A DNA stretch of 64,000 nucleotides, taken from the NCBI GenBank assembly GCA_019114445.1, contig DXFL01000020.1:108395-172394 (forward strand), read 5' to 3'. Positions within the stretch are counted from its first letter, which is position 1; every line of letters starts with the position of its first letter. Shown here in pieces: positions 18,337-26,351 of the stretch. The stretch is from Candidatus Barnesiella excrementigallinarum (lineage in GTDB: Bacteria; Bacteroidota; Bacteroidia; Bacteroidales; Barnesiellaceae). The position numbers and the translations under genes were made by a program. Under the pieces are notes generated by a model. It saw nothing but the letters and a program-made list of their open reading frames with translations. It was not told where the DNA came from and did not search any database.

Positions 18337-19703
18337 AAAAGATAATATGTATTGTGATGTGTACCGGGCTGCTCAGCAGTTGCCACATCTATCGCCAATA
18401 TGAACGGCCGGAGGAGCTGCCGGTCGACAGCCTGTTCAGAGGCGCCGAATCGTATACGACCGACGACTCGCTTACTTTGGGGGATCTCCCCTGGGATGAG
18501 ATTTTCCAAGATACGTTGTTGCAGAATTTAATACGGTTTGGTCTTGAAAATAATACCGATTTGCAGACGGCTCTGTTGCGGGTAGACCAAGCAAAGGCGC
18601 AGTTGACGGCTGCACGTTTGGCTTTCCTGCCGTCGCTTACTTTGTCGCCGCAGGGCTCATTGAGCAGTACCGACGGAGGTAAAGCGGTAAAAAGTTATGA
18701 AATCCCGGTACAGGCGAGTTGGGAAATAGACCTTTTCGGAAATTTGCTTAATGCGGCTCGTGGATCCCGTTCTACTTTGTTGCAACAGGAAGCCTACCGG
18801 CAGGCCGTACAGTCGGAGTTGATAGCGACGATAGCCAATAATTACTATTCGTTGCTTATGCTCGACGAGCAAGTAGAATTGAGCCAATTGACATTAGAGC
18901 TGTGGAAAGAGCAGGTACGCATTATGGAATCGCTTTTGAAAGTGGGCGAAGAGACCGAAAATGCCGTTACTCAGGCTCGTGCCAATATGTATGAATTGGA
19001 AGCTACCCATAACGATTTGCTGAGGCAGCAGCGCGATACCGAGAATGCGCTCTGCACGGTGCTGGGGATAACCCCTCGCGATATTGAGCGAGGCAGGCTC
19101 GAAGAGCAAAACTTCCCCGAAGTTTTCAATGTGGGAGTGCTGTTGCGATTGCTTTCGAAACGTCCCGATGTACGGGAGGCCGAGATGACGTTGGCCAGTG
19201 CATATTATACGACTAATCAAGCCCGCTCGGCCTTTTATCCGAATCTTACGCTTACGGGGAGTGCCGGATGGACCAATGCGTTGGGAGAGGTGGTGACCAA
19301 TCCCGGCAGATGGATTCTTTCGGCGGTGGCTTCGTTGACCCAACCGATTTTCAATCGGGGGAAATTGGTCTCGAACTTGCGGGTGTCGAAAGACGAGGAG
19401 CAAATAGCTTTGCTCAATTACAAACAGACTTTGCTCGATGCCGGGAAAGAGGTGAGCGACGCGCTTTATGCTGTGGAGTCGGCCGAACGGAATTTGGCCA
19501 TTCATCAAAAGCAATGTAAAGAGTTGGAACGTACGGTCGAGACTTCGGAGGCGTTGTACAAAACGGGGAATGCTACTTATTTGGAGTTGCTCACGGCGCA
19601 ACAATCGTTGTTAAATGCTCGATTGAATATGGTGTCGGACAGCTTTACGCATTGCCAGTCGGTTATCACCCTTTACAATGCTTTGGGGGGCGGCTGTAAC
19701 TGA
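18333..19703 (+). CDS. Outer-membrane efflux lipoprotein, TolC/OprM (NodT) family
   Basis: A 456-residue outer-membrane factor that would form the exit duct of a tripartite pump. Lipobox LLSSC (Cys17) marks it as an OprM-type lipoprotein. Two OEP repeats are visible. The first has LRVDQAKAQLTAARLAFLPSL and EIDLFGNLLNAARGS (given in parts). The second has RPDVREAEMTLASAYYTTNQARSAFYPNLTL and the LTQPIFNRGKLVSNL turn. It is intact and begins inside the end of the RND gene (ATGA). Because its pump partner is truncated and the adaptor is absent, it could only work with another pump. Loss by drift may be under way. Confidence 0.92.
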   Translation: MKKIICIVMCTGLLSSCHIYRQYERPEELPVDSLFRGAESYTTDDSLTLGDLPWDEIFQDTLLQNLIRFGLENNTDLQTALLRVDQAKAQLTAARLAFLPSLTLSPQGSLSSTDGGKAVKSYEIPVQASWEIDLFGNLLNAARGSRSTLLQQEAYRQAVQSELIATIANNYYSLLMLDEQVELSQLTLELWKEQVRIMESLLKVGEETENAVTQARANMYELEATHNDLLRQQRDTENALCTVLGITPRDIERGRLEEQNFPEVFNVGVLLRLLSKRPDVREAEMTLASAYYTTNQARSAFYPNLTLTGSAGWTNALGEVVTNPGRWILSAVASLTQPIFNRGKLVSNLRVSKDEEQIALLNYKQTLLDAGKEVSDALYAVESAERNLAIHQKQCKELERTVETSEALYKTGNATYLELLTAQQSLLNARLNMVSDSFTHCQSVITLYNALGGGCN

Positions 19704-19728
19704 TTGCTGCGAAAAAACGGGGTAAAGC

Positions 19729-19783
19729 CAAGTTCGAAAACTTTGTTTTCACTTGTCTCTGCACTCGCCTTTCACTATCTTTG
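19729..19783 (+). repeat. Promoter cassette, direct repeat copy 1
   Basis: A 55-base unit repeated at 19813-19867 with 51 of 55 bases identical. It ends in the -7 box TATCTTTG (19776-19783). The -33 position reads CTTG, one base off the consensus, with a 20-base spacer. It starts 26 bases after the efflux gene stop. Copy 1 would give a transcript with a leader of about 85 bases. Confidence 0.75.
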
Positions 19784-19812
19784 AATAAGACAGGATACGG
19801 CTCGGCATAGCT

Positions 19813-19867
19813 CAAATTCGAAAACTGCGTTTTCATTTGTCTCTGCACTCGCCTTTCACTATCTTTG
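19813..19867 (+). promoter_or_regulatory. Promoter cassette copy 2, driving the GT2 gene
   Basis: This copy has a perfect TTTG -33 element, exactly 20 bases, then the -7 box TATCTTTG (19860-19867). The ATG of the glycosyltransferase follows only five bases later, so transcripts from this copy would have almost no leader. It is the second member of an 84-base-period direct repeat. Confidence 0.8.
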
Positions 19868-19872
19868 TACAA

Positions 19873-20817
19873 ATGAAACAGGCAAAGATAGCGATAGTGA
19901 TTCCCGTCTATAATCGGGAGAAAGAGTTGGTACGGACGTTTGCTTCGATTGTGGCGCAAACGTATCGTCCCCTGCATATTGTGTTGGTCGACAATGGTTC
20001 GACCGATGGGTCGTTGGCTTTGTGCCGGGAGTTGAAAGCTCGGTATGGGAGCGACGATTTTGAGGTAACGGTGACCGAAGAGGCGAAGCGAGGCCCTTCG
20101 GCAGCTCGAAACAAAGGGCTCTCTTGCGTGAAGGAGGAGTTTGTCTCTTTTTTCGATAGCGACGATACCTATGTGCCTGAGGCTATGTCCCTGTATATGC
20201 AGGCTTTTGAAAACAATCCTTCGGCCGATATAGTAGGGTGTACGGTCGAGATGATCCCCGAGAAGGGCCGCCCTTATGTAGCCAAAGCGGTGTTTTCCCA
20301 TCGGGTGGAACCTCATATTTTCCATAGTACATTGGGGACACAGCGTTATGTGGCTCGCACTGCTTTGGTTCGGGCGGTTGGCGGTTGGCATGAGGAGTAT
20401 ATGCGCTGGGAAGACTGGGAACTGGGATTGCGCCTGTTGCTTTCGACCGACCGGATAGTTTGGATCGACCGACCTCCATTGGTCGATATTTATCTGCACG
20501 CCGACAGTATTACCGGTTATCGTTATGTCCCCAATGCTCCCGATATATTGCAGGCTATTGCTCATGCACACGACGATGTGGACCGTAGTAACCATTCCCA
20601 AAAACGACGCTTGCACCGTTTGCTGCTCTATAAACAGATGGTAGTAGCCGGGTTGTGTTGCAAGGAGAAAAGTCCGCGGGGTAAGGAAATTTATTCCTTA
20701 ACCATGCAACAGGCGGGCAAGGATAAGATGTTGCGTTGGTTCTTACCGCTGGTTTACCGTTATACCGCTTTGGGCGGACGGGGTTCGGCTATTTGGGCCG
20801 ACTGGTTGTTACATTGA
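19873..20817 (+). CDS. Glycosyltransferase family 2
   Basis: A 314-residue GT-A glycosyltransferase with AIVIPVYNREKEL, VDNGSTDGS and the DxD metal site in FFDSDDTY. The later RWEDWELGLRLL is the usual acceptor-side catalytic motif of this group. The start at 19873 is chosen because IVIPVYN must lie close to the N terminus. A longer frame from 19837 would run through the promoter box. The last nine bases overlap the stop region of the convergent M20 gene. It is not in an operon with other glycan genes. Donor and acceptor are unknown. Confidence 0.9.
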   Translation: MKQAKIAIVIPVYNREKELVRTFASIVAQTYRPLHIVLVDNGSTDGSLALCRELKARYGSDDFEVTVTEEAKRGPSAARNKGLSCVKEEFVSFFDSDDTYVPEAMSLYMQAFENNPSADIVGCTVEMIPEKGRPYVAKAVFSHRVEPHIFHSTLGTQRYVARTALVRAVGGWHEEYMRWEDWELGLRLLLSTDRIVWIDRPPLVDIYLHADSITGYRYVPNAPDILQAIAHAHDDVDRSNHSQKRRLHRLLLYKQMVVAGLCCKEKSPRGKEIYSLTMQQAGKDKMLRWFLPLVYRYTALGGRGSAIWADWLLH

Positions 20818-21891
20818 TTTTCCCCCGATTTGCAAGTTGTCGAGCAGGCAGATGTACAGCTCGATGGCTTCGCGTATCTCGTCCAACTCGATGTACTCGT
20901 CGGCTGTATGCGAGCGAGCCGATTCGCCCGGCCCTATTTTTACCGAGGGAAAGGGCATGAGTGCTTGGTCCGAGAGGGTAGGTGACCCGAATGGTTTTCG
21001 TCCGGCCAGTATACTCCTTTTAACAAAGGGGTGTTGTGTGGATAGCGACGAAGAGTTGAGCCGCAAGGAGCGGGGAGTGATTGTGATGTCGGGGAACTGC
21101 TCCCGGAGAATCTCGACCGTTTGAGCGTTGGAATAGCAATCGTTAGTGCGCAGGTCGATGACAAAATCGCAATGGTCGGGTACGACGTTGTGCTGGGTAC
21201 CGGCTTGGATTTGGGTCACGGTGAGTTTTACCCGTCCCAACCAGTCCGAGACGAGCGGAAATTCGAACCGCCGCAATTTTTCGATAGTTTCGGTGGCTTT
21301 ATACAGGGCATTTATTCCTTCGTCACGGGCGGCGTGTCCCGATTTCCCGTGTGCGGTACAGTCGAGAACGAGCAGTCCCTTTTCGCAAATGGCCGGGTGC
21401 ATTCCGGTGGGTTCGCCCACGACGGCAAAATCGATGGGGGGAAGTTGTTCGAGAGCCTTTACAATACCGTTGTTCCCCGATACTTCCTCTTCGGCCGACG
21501 CCAAAAAAACGAGGTTATAAGGTTGCGATGTTTCCGAAAGGTGAAGGAATGTACTCAGCAGGGCAACGACACTCGCTCCGGCATCGTTGCTGCCCAGCCC
21601 GTAGAGGCGGCCCTCTTCTTCTGTGGCGACAAAGGGCTGCCGGTTCCAACTTTCGGTAGGTTTTACCGTGTCGATGTGCGAGTTGAGGAGTATCGTGGGT
21701 TTGTTGTTGTCGATCGTACTGGCTATGGCCCACACGTTATTACCGGTGCGGTGTGGTGCGAATCCGTTGCTTTCCAGCGTTTTGAAAATGAGTTGTGCTG
21801 CGTTGCTCTCCTCCCGGCTGACCGAAGGTGTTTGAATGAGTTGTCGTAGCAGATCGATAGCCCGATAGTAGAGTTCGTCTTTTAAATTCAT
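20809..21891 (-). CDS. M20-family deacylase, probably ArgE-type (N-acyl-ornithine or N-acyl-citrulline deacylase)
   Basis: A 360-residue zinc-dependent amidohydrolase. Metal ligands appear in order: LNSHIDTV (His, Asp), GSNDAGASV (bridging Asp), SAEEEVSG (general base Glu and ligand Glu), VGEPTG, and a late His in SHTADEYIE. The inserted dimerisation domain contains GKSGHAARDEGINAL. The family includes ArgE, DapE and related enzymes. In Bacteroidetes the arginine pathway uses succinylated intermediates, so the substrate may be an N-succinyl compound. The argB-like gene four kilobases away supports an arginine role. A TACTTTTG box (21910-21917) lies just before the start. Confidence 0.85.
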   Translation of the reverse strand: MNLKDELYYRAIDLLRQLIQTPSVSREESNAAQLIFKTLESNGFAPHRTGNNVWAIASTIDNNKPTILLNSHIDTVKPTESWNRQPFVATEEEGRLYGLGSNDAGASVVALLSTFLHLSETSQPYNLVFLASAEEEVSGNNGIVKALEQLPPIDFAVVGEPTGMHPAICEKGLLVLDCTAHGKSGHAARDEGINALYKATETIEKLRRFEFPLVSDWLGRVKLTVTQIQAGTQHNVVPDHCDFVIDLRTNDCYSNAQTVEILREQFPDITITPRSLRLNSSSLSTQHPFVKRSILAGRKPFGSPTLSDQALMPFPSVKIGPGESARSHTADEYIELDEIREAIELYICLLDNLQIGGKSM

Positions 21892-21909
21892 GAGTAATCT
21901 CGATTTTTA

Positions 21910-21917
21910 CAAAAGTA
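21910..21917 (-). promoter_or_regulatory. -7 promoter element for the M20 gene
   Basis: TACTTTTG on the minus strand matches TAnnTTTG and lies 18 bases upstream of the ATG at 21891. The -33 position is not convincing. The rest of the 283-base divergent region (21892-22174) is AT-rich and otherwise shows only the acyl-CoA synthetase promoter box. Confidence 0.5.
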
Positions 21918-22144
21918 ATTTATTTTTGGTGGATTCGATAATTTCTTGTTGATTTTGTGCGAATTGTTCGTTTTTTAGGTTCAAATTATTAACAGATATT
22001 AACAGTTAAAGGCAAAAGCATATTCTTTCAAAAATGTGGGTGTACAGGCGGTGTAATGGGGCATTTTGCCATCTCGGCTTGACAAAATGAAACTTGGAAT
22101 CTGTTTAAAACTTATTAAAATGGGAATCGTACCGATATAATGCG

Positions 22145-22152
22145 TAACTTTG
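22145..22152 (+). promoter_or_regulatory. -7 promoter element for the acyl-CoA synthetase gene
   Basis: TAACTTTG, followed by GC, matches the -7 consensus and lies 22 bases before the ATG at 22175. The -33 region reads TGGG, a poor match to TTTG. Confidence 0.6.
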
Positions 22153-22174
22153 CAGCGGATTTATAATTCAATTT

Positions 22175-23983
22175 ATGGTAAATCAACTGACCTCTTTGGT
22201 CCGCAGCCAAGCTGCAAAATATGGCAACCGTGAGGCGTTCAGCCACAAGGACTATTCGAAAAATCAATGGATTCCCACTTCGTGGAATCGTTTCGCAGAA
22301 CAAGTATCGGACATAGCTAAGGCTATGGTAGTTTTAGGTATTCGCGAGCAAGAAAACATCTCTACATATACGCAGAATAAACCGGAAGGTTTTATCGTGG
22401 ATTTTGCGGCGTTCGACAATCGTGCCGTGCCTGTGCCGCTTTATCCCACCAGTTCGCTGGATCAGATAAAGTATATTATCAACGAGGCCGAAGTCCGTTT
22501 CCTTTTCGTAGGCGGACAGGTACAGTACGACAATGCGATTGTTGCATTGCGCGAATGCCCCACGTTGGAAAAACTGATTCTGTTCGACTCGGATATAAAG
22601 CGTACCGAAGACGATACGACTTCGATCTATTTCGATGAGTTGACAGCTATGGGAAAAGCCGCCGATGAGACGGTGGCCGCCGAGGTGGAACGTCGTCGGA
22701 ACGCCGGTTCGCCCGACGATCTGGCAACACTAATATATACTTCGGGAACAACCGGCGAGCCCAAAGGGGTTATGCTGGCTCATTCGAATTTCAATGAAGC
22801 CATGCGCATTCACCAACAGCGGTTGGTAACTTGTTCCGACCGCGATGTATCGCTCTGTTTCTTGCCGTTGACCCATGTATTTGAGCGTGCGTGGTCGTAT
22901 TATTGCTTGACGGTGGGAATGCGGATAGCCATCAATGTCGATCCCAAAGATATACAGAATACCATTCGCGAGGTACGTCCCACGATTATGTGTAGCGTCC
23001 CCCGTTTTTGGGAGAAGGTCTATTCGGCCGTGCAGGATAATTTGTCGAAGATGAAAGGCGTTGCCCGTTATTTGGCCGAGCGTGCTTTTGTGATAGGCCG
23101 TCGCCGGAATGTGGAATATTTGCGTGCCGGCAAGCGTGTACCGCTGTGGCTCGAATGCCAATATAAGTTTTACGACAAGTTCGTATTCTCGAAAATACGT
23201 CGTGCCGTGGGTGTAGAGAACGGCAACATATTCCCTACGGCCGGAGCACCTTTGTCCGACACGATTAACGAGTTCCTGCATATTTGCGGTATCAACATCG
23301 TTTACGGATATGGATTGTCCGAGACCACTGCTACGGTAAGTTGTTTCGATTTGGTAGGATACGAATTTGGAACGGTAGGTTCGCTCATGCCCGATGTTCA
23401 GGTGAAACTGGGCGAAAACAACGAAATACTGGTAAAAGGCGATACCGTGATGAAAGGGTATTACCGTAAACCCGAGGAGACCGCCAAAGTGTTTACCGAG
23501 GATGGCTGGTTCCGTACGGGCGATGCCGGTAAGATAAACGCACAAGGCGCTTTGATTTTGACCGAACGGTTGAAAGACCTCTTCAAGACTTCGAACGGTA
23601 AATATATTGCTCCGCAAGCATTGGAAACCCGTTTGGGCGAGGATAAATATATCGACCAAGTGGCTGTCATAGGCGATCAGCGCAAATATGTGACGGCTAT
23701 CATTATTCCCGCCTTCGAGGCGTTGAAAGAGTATGCCGCACAAAAACAGATAAAGTATCGTAATCTCGAAGAGTTGGTGAAGAACCAAAAAATAGAGGCT
23801 CTTATCTCGGAGCGTATCGAGGCGCTGCAAAAGAATTTTGCCCGGTTCGAGCAAATCAAGCGATTTACACTGTTGCCGCGGGCCTTCAGTATGGAGAAAG
23901 GCGAGTTGACCAATACGTTGAAGATACGTCGGTCGGTTATTAACCTGCTGTATAAGGACGAGATCGAGGCGATGTATGCCTAA
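22175..23983 (+). CDS. Long-chain acyl-CoA synthetase (AMP-forming)
   Basis: A 602-residue member of the adenylate-forming superfamily. It activates fatty acids with ATP to acyl-AMP and then acyl-CoA. The ATP-binding P-loop is IYTSGTTGEPKGV. Further core motifs are YGYGLSETTATVS, GWFRTGDAG (adenylate-binding Asp) and LKDLFKTSNGKYIAP, with the hinge and catalytic Lys region at the C terminus (MEKGELTNTLKIRR). Length and motifs fit FadD-type long-chain enzymes found next to prfB in relatives. There is no signal peptide; it acts at the inner face of the membrane. A TAACTTTG promoter box precedes it, and prfB follows after 85 bases. Confidence 0.93.
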   Translation: MVNQLTSLVRSQAAKYGNREAFSHKDYSKNQWIPTSWNRFAEQVSDIAKAMVVLGIREQENISTYTQNKPEGFIVDFAAFDNRAVPVPLYPTSSLDQIKYIINEAEVRFLFVGGQVQYDNAIVALRECPTLEKLILFDSDIKRTEDDTTSIYFDELTAMGKAADETVAAEVERRRNAGSPDDLATLIYTSGTTGEPKGVMLAHSNFNEAMRIHQQRLVTCSDRDVSLCFLPLTHVFERAWSYYCLTVGMRIAINVDPKDIQNTIREVRPTIMCSVPRFWEKVYSAVQDNLSKMKGVARYLAERAFVIGRRRNVEYLRAGKRVPLWLECQYKFYDKFVFSKIRRAVGVENGNIFPTAGAPLSDTINEFLHICGINIVYGYGLSETTATVSCFDLVGYEFGTVGSLMPDVQVKLGENNEILVKGDTVMKGYYRKPEETAKVFTEDGWFRTGDAGKINAQGALILTERLKDLFKTSNGKYIAPQALETRLGEDKYIDQVAVIGDQRKYVTAIIIPAFEALKEYAAQKQIKYRNLEELVKNQKIEALISERIEALQKNFARFEQIKRFTLLPRAFSMEKGELTNTLKIRRSVINLLYKDEIEAMYA

Positions 23984-24068
23984 AACGAAATATGAAATTT
24001 GGTAAATAAATCGAGGGTGTATAATTTTGTACACCCTTTTGTCGTAAATATAAAGAATTTATAAAGAT

Positions 24069-25191
24069 ATGATTACACAAGAACAATTAAAAGAGACGGA
24101 AGAACGCAAGTTGGCGTTGAGGAGGTATCTTTGACATCGATTCGAAGAAAATCGAGGTAGAAGAGGAAGAGCTGCGTACCCATGTGCCCGACTTTTGGGA
24201 GGACCAAAAGAAGGCCGAGGCTCAGATGAAAAAAGTAAAAGCATTGCACTTTTGGATAGACAGCTATACCGAGATAGAAAAATCGGTAGAGGAGTTGAAG
24301 TTGGCTTTCGATTTTGTGAAAGAGGGAATTGTTTCGGAAGAGGAAGTCGATGAAATTTACAATCGCACGGCAACGCTTATCGAAAATCTCGAATTGCGCA
24401 ATATGTTGCGCCGAGAGGAAGATAAATTGGGCGTAGTGTTGAAAATCAATTCAGGAGCCGGCGGAACCGAATCGCAAGACTGGGCATCGATGTTGATGCG
24501 TATGTATTTGCGTTGGTGCGAACAACACAATTATAAGACAGCTATTGCTAACATTCTCGAAGGCGACGAGGCCGGAATCAAGTCGGTGACGATACAAATC
24601 GAGGGTGATTATGCTTATGGTTATTTGAAAAGCGAAAACGGAGTTCACCGTTTGGTGCGGGTATCGCCCTATAATGCACAGGGCAAGCGCATGACTTCAT
24701 TTGCATCGGTGTTTGTGACACCATTGGTCGACGACACGATCGAAATCAACATCAACCCCGCCAACATTTCGTGGGATACCTTCCGGTCGAGCGGTGCGGG
24801 CGGACAGAATGTGAACAAGGTGGAATCGGGCGTGCGGTTGCGTTACCAATTTAAAGACCCCTATACCGGCGAAGAAGAAGAGATATTGGTCGAGAATACC
24901 GAAACCCGCGACCAACCCAAGAACCGCGAGAATGCCATGCGTCAGTTGCGCTCTATTTTGTACGACAAAGAGTTGCAGCACCGTATGGCCGAACAGGCCA
25001 AGATCGAGGCCGGGAAGAAGAAAATCGAGTGGGGCTCGCAAATACGTAGTTATGTGTTTGACGACCGCCGGGTGAAAGATCACCGCACCAATTACCAAAC
25101 TTCCGATGTGCAAGGAGTGATGGACGGTAAGATCGACGAGTTTATCAAGGCTTATTTGATGGAGTTTGCCGGAGAGGAAAACAATGGATAA
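24069..25191 (+). CDS. prfB: Peptide chain release factor 2, expressed by programmed +1 frameshift
   Basis: The protein ends translation at UGA and UAA codons. The gene starts at ATG 24069. Codon 22 is an in-frame TGA (24132-24134), preceded by AGGAGG and TAT CTT. After a +1 slip on CTT-T the second frame continues from GAC at 24133 to 25191, giving 373 residues. The coding segments are 24069-24131 and 24133-25191. The catalytic GGQ sits in SSGAGGQNVNKVESG. The stop-codon recognition tripeptide reads SPY (VSPYNAQ) where proteobacterial RF2 has SPF. Low RF2 makes ribosomes pause at TGA and shift, so the factor controls its own level. The stop overlaps the argB start by eight bases. Confidence 0.96.
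24120..24135 (+). promoter_or_regulatory. RF2 programmed frameshift site
   Basis: The element is AGGAGG (24120-24125), then TAT CTT TGA C. It contains the internal Shine-Dalgarno-like hexamer, the slippery CTT, the in-frame TGA and the following C that makes termination weak. All parts match the well-studied prfB site of other bacteria. Confidence 0.95.
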
Positions 25192-25969
25192 ATCGATGGA
25201 AAAACTGACGCTTATAAAAGTAGGAGGCAAGATCGTGGAGGAGCAGGAGACGTTGGGTCGCCTGCTCTCCTCGTTTGCTGCTATTCCCGGTCGCAAAGTG
25301 CTGGTGCATGGTGGCGGTCGTTCGGCAACGGCAATGGCAACCCGGTTGGGCATAGAAAGCCGTATGGTAAACGGGCGACGGATTACCGACAAAGATATGC
25401 TCGAAGTTGTGACGATGGTGTACGGCGGACTGGTCAATAAAAATATCGTAGCCGGCTTACAAGCCGTTGGAGTGAATGCATTGGGCATGACCGGAGCCGA
25501 CATGAATATCCTTTTGTCGGATAAACGGCCGGTCAAAGAGGTTGACTATGGCTATGTGGGCGATGTCCGTCGGGCCGACGGGAAGGCTCTTGCCGGATTG
25601 ATTGACATGGGCATTGTTCCAGTAATAGCCCCGCTCACTCACGACGGGAAAGGCTCCATGCTCAATACCAACGCCGATACGATGGCGGGCGAAACCGCCA
25701 AAGCTTTGGCCGCGTTTTATGAGGTAACGTTGGTTTATTGTTTTGAGAAAAAAGGGGTGTTGCGCGATGAAAACGATGACGAGAGTGTAATCCCGGAAAT
25801 CACTTTCCCGTTGTTCCGTCGGTATTGCGACGAAGGAATCGTACAAGGAGGCATGATCCCGAAACTCGAAAATGCGTTCGACGCTATTCGTCATGGAGTG
25901 CGTGAGGTGATAATTACCCGGGCCGATGCTATCGGGAAAGAAAATGAGGGGACAAGAATTGTAGCGTAA
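25184..25969 (+). CDS. argB: Acetylglutamate kinase (possibly acting on N-succinylglutamate)
   Basis: A 261-residue amino-acid kinase that phosphorylates the gamma carboxyl of an N-acylglutamate, the second step of arginine synthesis. Motifs: LIKVGGKIVE (phosphate-binding Lys), VHGGGRSATAM, MTGADMNIL, and NTNADTMAGETAKALAA with the ATP-binding Asn/Asp, then GGMIPKLENAF (second Lys). The start at ATG 25184 overlaps the prfB stop by eight bases. A TTG at 25166 extends the frame but has no support, and an ATG at 25196 is a shorter option. The N-terminal extension found in arginine-inhibited hexameric enzymes is absent, so feedback control by arginine is not expected. Confidence 0.9.
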   Translation: MDKSMEKLTLIKVGGKIVEEQETLGRLLSSFAAIPGRKVLVHGGGRSATAMATRLGIESRMVNGRRITDKDMLEVVTMVYGGLVNKNIVAGLQAVGVNALGMTGADMNILLSDKRPVKEVDYGYVGDVRRADGKALAGLIDMGIVPVIAPLTHDGKGSMLNTNADTMAGETAKALAAFYEVTLVYCFEKKGVLRDENDDESVIPEITFPLFRRYCDEGIVQGGMIPKLENAFDAIRHGVREVIITRADAIGKENEGTRIVA

Positions 25970-26027
25970 GAAATTTGTACATTTCTCGCCCAGAGGTGAA
26001 ATTTTTGATGAGAATTGCAGTAACGTG

Positions 26028-26052
26028 AAAGGTTATGGCCTTTTATTGTTTT
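26028..26052 (+). terminator. Possible weak terminator after argB
   Basis: A five-base stem (AAAGG and CCTTT) is followed by a T-rich run. The stem is too short for a firm call. The rest of the 382-base gap (25970-26351) is very AT-rich. No exact TTTG/TAnnTTTG promoter pair was found, although several near matches lie within 26150-26310. Confidence 0.3.
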
Positions 26053-26351
26053 TTAGATGAAATAAGTGTTGCTTTGTATTAAAAATCAAATTATTGCATA
26101 AATCTGACCGGTGAAGAAACAAAAGCGCAGGGATATTCCTCGAATAACAGATTATAATTTTTTTGGTGATTTGTGCGTTAAAAATTGAATTTTTTTTGTG
26201 TTTTTTGAAAAATATTCCGAGATTCGCAACGGAAAAATTACGGATTTATAAATTAAGTAGATTTTTGATACATCATTTTAGTTAAAACTTTTTGAGTAGG
26301 TTGTTAGTGTTATTTTGAGGAATCAAATTCATTATTAATAATTCATATATT

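Noticed and set aside
22730..24034. 434-codon minus-strand frame opposite the acyl-CoA synthetase
   Set aside because: Antisense shadow of a well-supported gene.
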